A DNA stretch of 10,552 nucleotides, taken from an uncultured Bacteroidota bacterium. Lineage in GTDB: Bacteria; Bacteroidota; Bacteroidia; Chitinophagales; Chitinophagaceae. The stretch is from contig CAMPKR010000058.1 in the NCBI GenBank assembly GCA_946887345.1, positions 1-10,552 on the forward strand. Direction: 5' to 3'. A model generated the notes under the pieces. It was not told the origin of the DNA. It saw only the letters and a list, made by a program, of their open reading frames with translations, and did not search any database. This document shows positions 7,407 through 10,552 of this stretch, piece by piece (the stretch's first letter is position 1; every line of letters begins with the position of its first letter). The position numbers and the translations under genes were made by a program.

Positions 7407-7422
7407 TACTAATCTTTTAGTA
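7407..7422. promoter_or_regulatory. BlaI-type operator, copy 1
   Basis: TACTAA-TCTT-TTAGTA, a perfect 6-bp inverted repeat with a 4-bp spacer, 7 bp upstream of the repressor start codon and over the predicted transcription start. The TACTA/TAGTA half-sites match those of BlaI/MecI operators in the bla and mec systems. Binding by the adjacent repressor is inferred. Confidence 0.8.
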
Positions 7423-7448
7423 AATCTACTAAGGTTTTAGTATTTCAA
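7421..7448 (-). promoter_or_regulatory. Candidate promoter of the repressor/M56 operon
   Basis: On the minus strand a -33 TTG (7446-7448) is separated by 17 bp from TAGATTTA (7421-7428), which matches the Bacteroidota -7 consensus TAnnTTTG except in the last base. The -7 element falls between operator copies 1 and 2, and copy 2 fills the spacer. A bound repressor dimer would therefore block RNA polymerase, supporting autoregulation. Confidence 0.5.
7427..7442. promoter_or_regulatory. BlaI-type operator, copy 2
   Basis: TACTAA-GGTT-TTAGTA, with the same half-sites and spacer length as copy 1, exactly 20 bp further upstream, about two helical turns. The dimers would lie on nearly the same face of the DNA. 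It covers the -33/-7 spacer of the candidate promoter. Confidence 0.8.
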
Positions 7449-7462
7449 CTAATTTTTTCGGA
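7447..7462. promoter_or_regulatory. Degenerate third operator copy
   Basis: AACTAA-TTTT-TTCGGA sits exactly 20 bp beyond copy 2. The left half matches TACTAA at 5 of 6 bases and the right half matches TTAGTA at 4 of 6. The register makes it a plausible weak site, but AT-rich chance similarity is possible. Confidence 0.4.
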
Positions 7463-7469
7463 GAAGCAT

Positions 7470-7487
7470 TGTTAATTATATTTAACA
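7470..7487. promoter_or_regulatory. AT-rich dyad in the centre of the divergent region
   Basis: TGTTAA-TTATAT-TTAACA is a perfect 6-bp inverted repeat with a 6-bp spacer, roughly midway between the two divergent start codons. It could bind an unidentified regulator or be an AT-rich coincidence. Confidence 0.3.
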
Positions 7488-7514
7488 TCTATTAGAAGTA
7501 AAGAATTGGAATAT

Positions 7515-7538
7515 TATTTTTAGGTTTGTCTAAAAATA
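7515..7538. promoter_or_regulatory. DtxR/MntR-like operator candidate over the mntH promoter
   Basis: TATTTTTAG (7515-7523) and CTAAAAATA (7530-7538) are perfect complements with the 6-bp spacer GTTTGT. The centre reads TTTAGG-TTTG-TCTAAA, one mismatch from a symmetric TTTAGGnnnnCCTAAA, like the TTAGG/CCTAA half-sites of DtxR-family metal repressors. It encloses the mntH -7 element, so metal-dependent repression of a Mn/Fe importer is a natural reading. The regulator gene is not in this window. Confidence 0.55.
7521..7528 (+). promoter_or_regulatory. Bacteroidota -7 element for mntH
   Basis: TAGGTTTG matches TAnnTTTG exactly, 23 bp before the mntH ATG, predicting a leader of about 15-20 nt. 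The nearest upstream TTG (7506-7508) is only 12 bp away, shorter than the usual 17-23, so the -33 element is weak or absent and activation may be needed. Confidence 0.55.
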
Positions 7539-7551
7539 GATTTAGGGTAAT

Positions 7552-9432
7552 ATGGATTTAAAGAACGATGACCGGTCGCTGAGTGAAGTACACGAAAGCA
7601 TAGACCCCGCTAAGGCGCGCAAACCCTGGCGCCGTATAGCAGCCTTCTTCGGGCCGGCCTACCTTGTAAGCGTGGGTTATATGGATCCCGGCAACTGGGC
7701 TACCGATCTGCAGGGTGGTGCGCAGTTTGGCTATACGCTGCTGTGGGTACTGCTGATGAGTAATATTATGGCGCTGTTGCTGCAATCGCTCTCGGCGCGT
7801 CTTGGTATTGTCCAGGGCAGGGACCTTGCCCAAGCCAACCGCGAGGCCTATCCACGCGGAACCAATTTTGCCTTATACATATTAGCCGAGATAGCTATCG
7901 CTGCCTGCGATCTTGCTGAAGTACTGGGTGTGGCAATCGGTCTTAATTTACTTTTAGGCATCCCATTGATAGGAGGTGTGCTGATCACTTTCTTAGATAC
8001 TTTCATCCTGCTTTATCTCCAGCGCCTCGGAATGCGGAAGATGGAAGCCTTTATTATTACGCTTGTAGGTGTCGTGGGTATCTGTTTTCTGCTGGAGATG
8101 ATATTTGCACAACCGCCCATGGGAGAGATAGTGAAAGGTTTCGTGCCTTCTATCCCTAATAATACTGCGCTCTACATTGCCATAGGTATAATAGGTGCGA
8201 CTGTGATGCCACATAACCTGTACCTGCATTCGGCACTGGTGCAGACAAGGAAGATAAAGCGTGATGATGTTTCTATCAGGAAAGCTATTCGATTTAATGT
8301 CATTGATAGTGCCATAGCTTTGAACCTGGCATTTTTTGTGAATGCAGCTATACTCATATTGGCAGCATCAGTGTTTTTTACCTCAGGTAATCAACACGTA
8401 GCTTCGCTAAAAGATGCGCACCAATTGCTGTCGCCATTATTGGGTAATGAATATGCCTCTCACCTATTCGCTATAGCGTTGATAGCAGCGGGGCAGAGTT
8501 CTACTGTTACCGGTACGCTGGCAGGACAGATAATCATGGAAGGTTATCTCAGGCTGCGTATCAGTCCTGTTATGCGTAGGCTCATCACGCGTTTGCTGGC
8601 TATAGTGCCGGCAGTGCTGGTACTAGCCATAGCAGGGGAGAGCAAAGTAGATATGCTGCTGGTGTTCAGCCAGGTGTTGCTCAGTATGCAACTGGCATTT
8701 GCAGTGATACCACTGATACACTTCGTCTCCGACAAGCAGCGAATGGGTAACTTTGCTATCAAGGCAAAAACGAAAACCGCGGCCTGGCTCATTGCTGCCA
8801 TCATCGTGGTGCTCAATCTTAAACTTGTTTATGAAACGATCATTGACTGGTTCTCAGCTACGGATAATATGTGGGTAAAGGCCCTGATAATATTAGGAGC
8901 CATTGGCTTTGTCTACCTCTTGGTAGTGACCATTGTTTATCCATGGATCAAGCAGAAGAGGGAAGCAGTGCAGAGTATACATGAAAGTCATCCGCTGCCA
9001 GAGCTGCAGGAACTGAAAGCAAAAACTTTTAATAAGATTGCCCTGGCGCTTGACTTTAGCGAAAAAGACAAAAGTGTGATACAGTATGCCTTGCAATTGG
9101 CCAATCCGGCCACTGAATTCGTTCTTATTCACGTGGTGGAAAGTGCTCCTGCCCGTATGCACGAAAAAGAGGCGCAGGACCTGGAAACCCGCTATGACCA
9201 CGCCGGCCTGGAAGCTTATCTTGCTAAATTTAAAGATTCAAAACTCAATGCAGTGACAGAGCTTGGCTTCAAGAACCGGGCAAAGGAAATAGCCCGCATA
9301 GTGAACGAAAGCAATGCCGACCTGCTGATAGTTGGCAGCCACGGACATAAGATGGTGAAAGACTGGATATTTGGTGAAACGATCAACTCAGTGCGCCATA
9401 TAGTGAAGGTTCCGATATTTATTGCGAGGTAG
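7552..9432 (+). CDS. mntH: Nramp-family Mn(II)/Fe(II) transporter fused to a UspA domain
   Basis: A 626-aa inner-membrane, proton-coupled divalent metal importer. Residues about 28-465 are the multi-helix Nramp core. The first-helix motif is DPGN at 45-48, and the sixth-helix motif ATVMPHNLYLHS starts at 216. D45, N48, A216 and M219 correspond to the metal-binding residues of bacterial Nramps, and the methionine favours Mn/Fe/Cd-type selectivity. The family signature GQSSTVTGTLAGQIIMEGYL is at 314-333. After a short linker, residues about 491-626 form a universal-stress (UspA) fold: KIALALDFSE opens strand 1 and VGSHGHKMVKDWIFGET (594-610) matches the ATP-binding pattern G-2x-G-9x-G(S/T), except that the last position is Glu. 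Stand-alone MntH is about 410-450 aa, so the Usp domain is a true C-terminal addition, presumably cytoplasmic and regulatory. It is transcribed divergently from the repressor/M56 operon. Confidence 0.92.
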   Translation: MDLKNDDRSLSEVHESIDPAKARKPWRRIAAFFGPAYLVSVGYMDPGNWATDLQGGAQFGYTLLWVLLMSNIMALLLQSLSARLGIVQGRDLAQANREAYPRGTNFALYILAEIAIAACDLAEVLGVAIGLNLLLGIPLIGGVLITFLDTFILLYLQRLGMRKMEAFIITLVGVVGICFLLEMIFAQPPMGEIVKGFVPSIPNNTALYIAIGIIGATVMPHNLYLHSALVQTRKIKRDDVSIRKAIRFNVIDSAIALNLAFFVNAAILILAASVFFTSGNQHVASLKDAHQLLSPLLGNEYASHLFAIALIAAGQSSTVTGTLAGQIIMEGYLRLRISPVMRRLITRLLAIVPAVLVLAIAGESKVDMLLVFSQVLLSMQLAFAVIPLIHFVSDKQRMGNFAIKAKTKTAAWLIAAIIVVLNLKLVYETIIDWFSATDNMWVKALIILGAIGFVYLLVVTIVYPWIKQKREAVQSIHESHPLPELQELKAKTFNKIALALDFSEKDKSVIQYALQLANPATEFVLIHVVESAPARMHEKEAQDLETRYDHAGLEAYLAKFKDSKLNAVTELGFKNRAKEIARIVNESNADLLIVGSHGHKMVKDWIFGETINSVRHIVKVPIFIAR

Positions 9433-9506
9433 AATGAGCCAGGAGAACGCATGTTCATAACCTGTGGATTACTTTTTAATTTATTGGTCATGCAGGCCTC
9501 CGTTTA

Positions 9507-9536
9507 TTGTCCCTTCCATATATCCTGATTATTTTG
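9507..9536 (+). promoter_or_regulatory. Possible promoter of the polysaccharide export operon
   Basis: TTG (9507-9509), a 20-bp gap, then TATTTTG (9530-9536), which is one base short of TAnnTTTG. The predicted start lies about 10 bp before the ATG at 9553. The rest of the 120-bp gap after mntH shows only a weak TAACC-TGT-GGATTA hairpin with a following CTTTTTAATTT (9458-9481), a poor terminator candidate for mntH. Confidence 0.35.
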
Positions 9537-9552
9537 CAACAAAATATAATGA

Positions 9553-10368
9553 ATGTCCTTTACCGAAAGGAGTTTTGCGCTTGCTCTTGCATTTTTTGCA
9601 TTGATGCTCGGCGCCTGTAGCACTAATAAGAGGATAGCTTACTTTAAGGACGTTTCAGATACTGTATATGCAAATCCACAAGCAATAGCCATGGGGCGTG
9701 CTTCGGACCTGCGCATACAGGCCGATGACATTCTCCAGGTCACCATCCAGAGTATCGATCCCGAACTCAATAACATCATGGGCGCTAATAGTGCCTCGGA
9801 GCTCGCCCGTTCATCCAATGCAGCTTCAATACCAACAGTGCCGACTGATAATATTCCGGGCTTCCGTGTAGATAAGACCGGCCATATAGAACTGCCGATG
9901 GCAGGAAAGATAAAAGTGGACGGCCTGACTACGGCTGAGGTAAGGGAACTGATCAAAACTAAGGCAACCACCTACTACAAGAACCCCGTAGTGAATGTGC
10001 GCCTGGCCAACTTCCGGGTAACGGTGCTGGGTGAAGTACTTCGCCCCGGAACATATACTGTATCAAATGAGAATATCACCTTGCTGGATGCAATAGGCAT
10101 GGCGGGCGACCTTACGATATACGGAAAGAGAGAGAACGTATTGCTGATACGCAAAGAAGACGGTCAGCTCAAGTATTTGCGTTTCGATCTTAATTCATCC
10201 AGTACTTTCAGATCACCTTATTTCATATTGCACCAGGGCGATGTCATTTATGTAGAACCCAACAAGTCGAAAGTTGCTTCTACCGATGTGGCCAAACTCC
10301 GCAGCTATTCACTGATAGCTACGGGTATATCGCTGCTGATAGTAATACTAAGCAGGGTGAATTTTTAA
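9553..10368 (+). CDS. Wza-like polysaccharide export lipoprotein
   Basis: 271 aa. Residues 1-21 are a lipoprotein signal peptide with the lipobox LGAC, so C22 is the lipidated residue. A Poly_export domain covers about 53-150 (LRIQADDILQVTIQSIDPELN, then GFRVDKTGHIELPMAGKIKVDG and LTTAEVRELIKTKATTYYKNPVVNVRL). An SLBB domain follows at about 153-235 (FRVTVLGEVLRPGTYTV, ILHQGDVIYVEP). A C-terminal hydrophobic helix at 252-268 resembles the membrane-spanning helix that forms the outer-membrane pore in Wza. Family members form the outer-membrane channel for capsule or exopolysaccharide export together with a Wzc partner, and the next gene looks like that partner. At 271 aa it is shorter than E. 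coli Wza (about 380 aa), as is usual in Bacteroidota. Confidence 0.9.
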   Translation: MSFTERSFALALAFFALMLGACSTNKRIAYFKDVSDTVYANPQAIAMGRASDLRIQADDILQVTIQSIDPELNNIMGANSASELARSSNAASIPTVPTDNIPGFRVDKTGHIELPMAGKIKVDGLTTAEVRELIKTKATTYYKNPVVNVRLANFRVTVLGEVLRPGTYTVSNENITLLDAIGMAGDLTIYGKRENVLLIRKEDGQLKYLRFDLNSSSTFRSPYFILHQGDVIYVEPNKSKVASTDVAKLRSYSLIATGISLLIVILSRVNF

Positions 10369-10410
10369 CGGTGAGGGCAACTTCACGGAGAGATCATATA
10401 GAGCGCTATT

Positions 10411-10552
10411 ATGGCAACAAGAAAAAAGCAGCCCGATATCGCCAGGGGAGTGGAAGAGAATAATGTTCAGCGATTACTGGGCAAGGTATTGAGTAACTGG
10501 CCAATCTTCGCCGGCTGCCTTGCTGTCTCCCTGGCTTGTGCCTTCCTTTACC
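10411..10552 (+). CDS. Wzz/Wzc-like polysaccharide co-polymerase or tyrosine kinase, N-terminus only
   Basis: The frame is open from the ATG at 10411 to the right edge, giving 47 codons (MATRKKQPDIARGVEENNVQ as the first 20). A charged N-terminus of about 35 residues leads into a hydrophobic segment (WPIFAGCLAVSLACAFLY), the layout of the first membrane helix of Wzz-domain proteins. It lies 42 bp after the Wza-like gene, which normally pairs with a Wzc protein in capsule and exopolysaccharide operons. Whether a C-terminal kinase domain is present cannot be seen, and the call rests largely on context. Confidence 0.65.
   Translation, partial: MATRKKQPDIARGVEENNVQRLLGKVLSNWPIFAGCLAVSLACAFLY

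Noticed and set aside
9458..9471. DnaA-box-like sequence (complement TAATCCACA) after mntH
   Set aside because: A single 8-of-9 match, with no second box, no AT-rich unwinding element and no replication gene nearby.

Overview
The window looks like chromosomal DNA from a member of the Bacteroidota, most likely a Chitinophagaceae- or Sphingobacteriaceae-like organism. The grounds are a DUF5686/carboxypeptidase-regulatory-like outer-membrane protein, M56 metallopeptidases ending in a TonB C-terminal domain, an Nramp transporter fused to a UspA domain, weak or absent Shine-Dalgarno sequences, and several matches to the Bacteroidota -7 promoter element TAnnTTTG. No rRNA, tRNA, CRISPR array, insertion sequence or phage gene was seen.

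Left part, minus strand, in transcription order: trpS (4289 to 3291), a deoxynucleoside kinase (3216 to 2581) and a large DUF5686-family protein (2511 to beyond base 1, nearly complete). The spacings of 74 and 69 bp allow co-transcription. A perfect 10-bp hairpin lies between the last two genes. Upstream of trpS, the 242-bp gap 4290-4531 holds a TAnnTTTG promoter element, an imperfect REP-like inverted repeat and the intrinsic terminator of the next operon.

Middle part, minus strand: a compact three-gene operon of a BlaI/MecI-type repressor (7400 to 7026) and two tandem paralogous BlaR1-like M56 metallopeptidases (7020 to 5749 and 5734 to 4532). Each peptidase carries a TonB C-terminal domain in place of a penicillin-binding sensor. 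The operon ends at a strong terminator (4482-4505). In front of the repressor gene are two perfect operators, TACTAA-N4-TTAGTA, exactly 20 bp apart. A third degenerate copy is in the same register, and the set overlaps a candidate promoter. This looks like an autoregulated protease-repressor signalling cassette with no beta-lactamase in view.

Right part, plus strand: divergent from that operon is mntH (7552-9432), an Nramp Mn(II)/Fe(II)-type transporter with a C-terminal universal-stress domain. Its -7 element lies inside a perfect 9-bp inverted repeat resembling a DtxR/MntR-type operator. Next come a Wza-like polysaccharide-export lipoprotein (9553-10368) and the first 47 codons of what looks like a Wzz/Wzc-type chain-length or kinase protein, probably the start of an exopolysaccharide or capsule operon running off the right edge.

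The most interesting area is 7401-7551, where two regulated transcription units diverge from 151 bp containing at least four symmetric elements, and the tandem M56-TonB genes that it drives.
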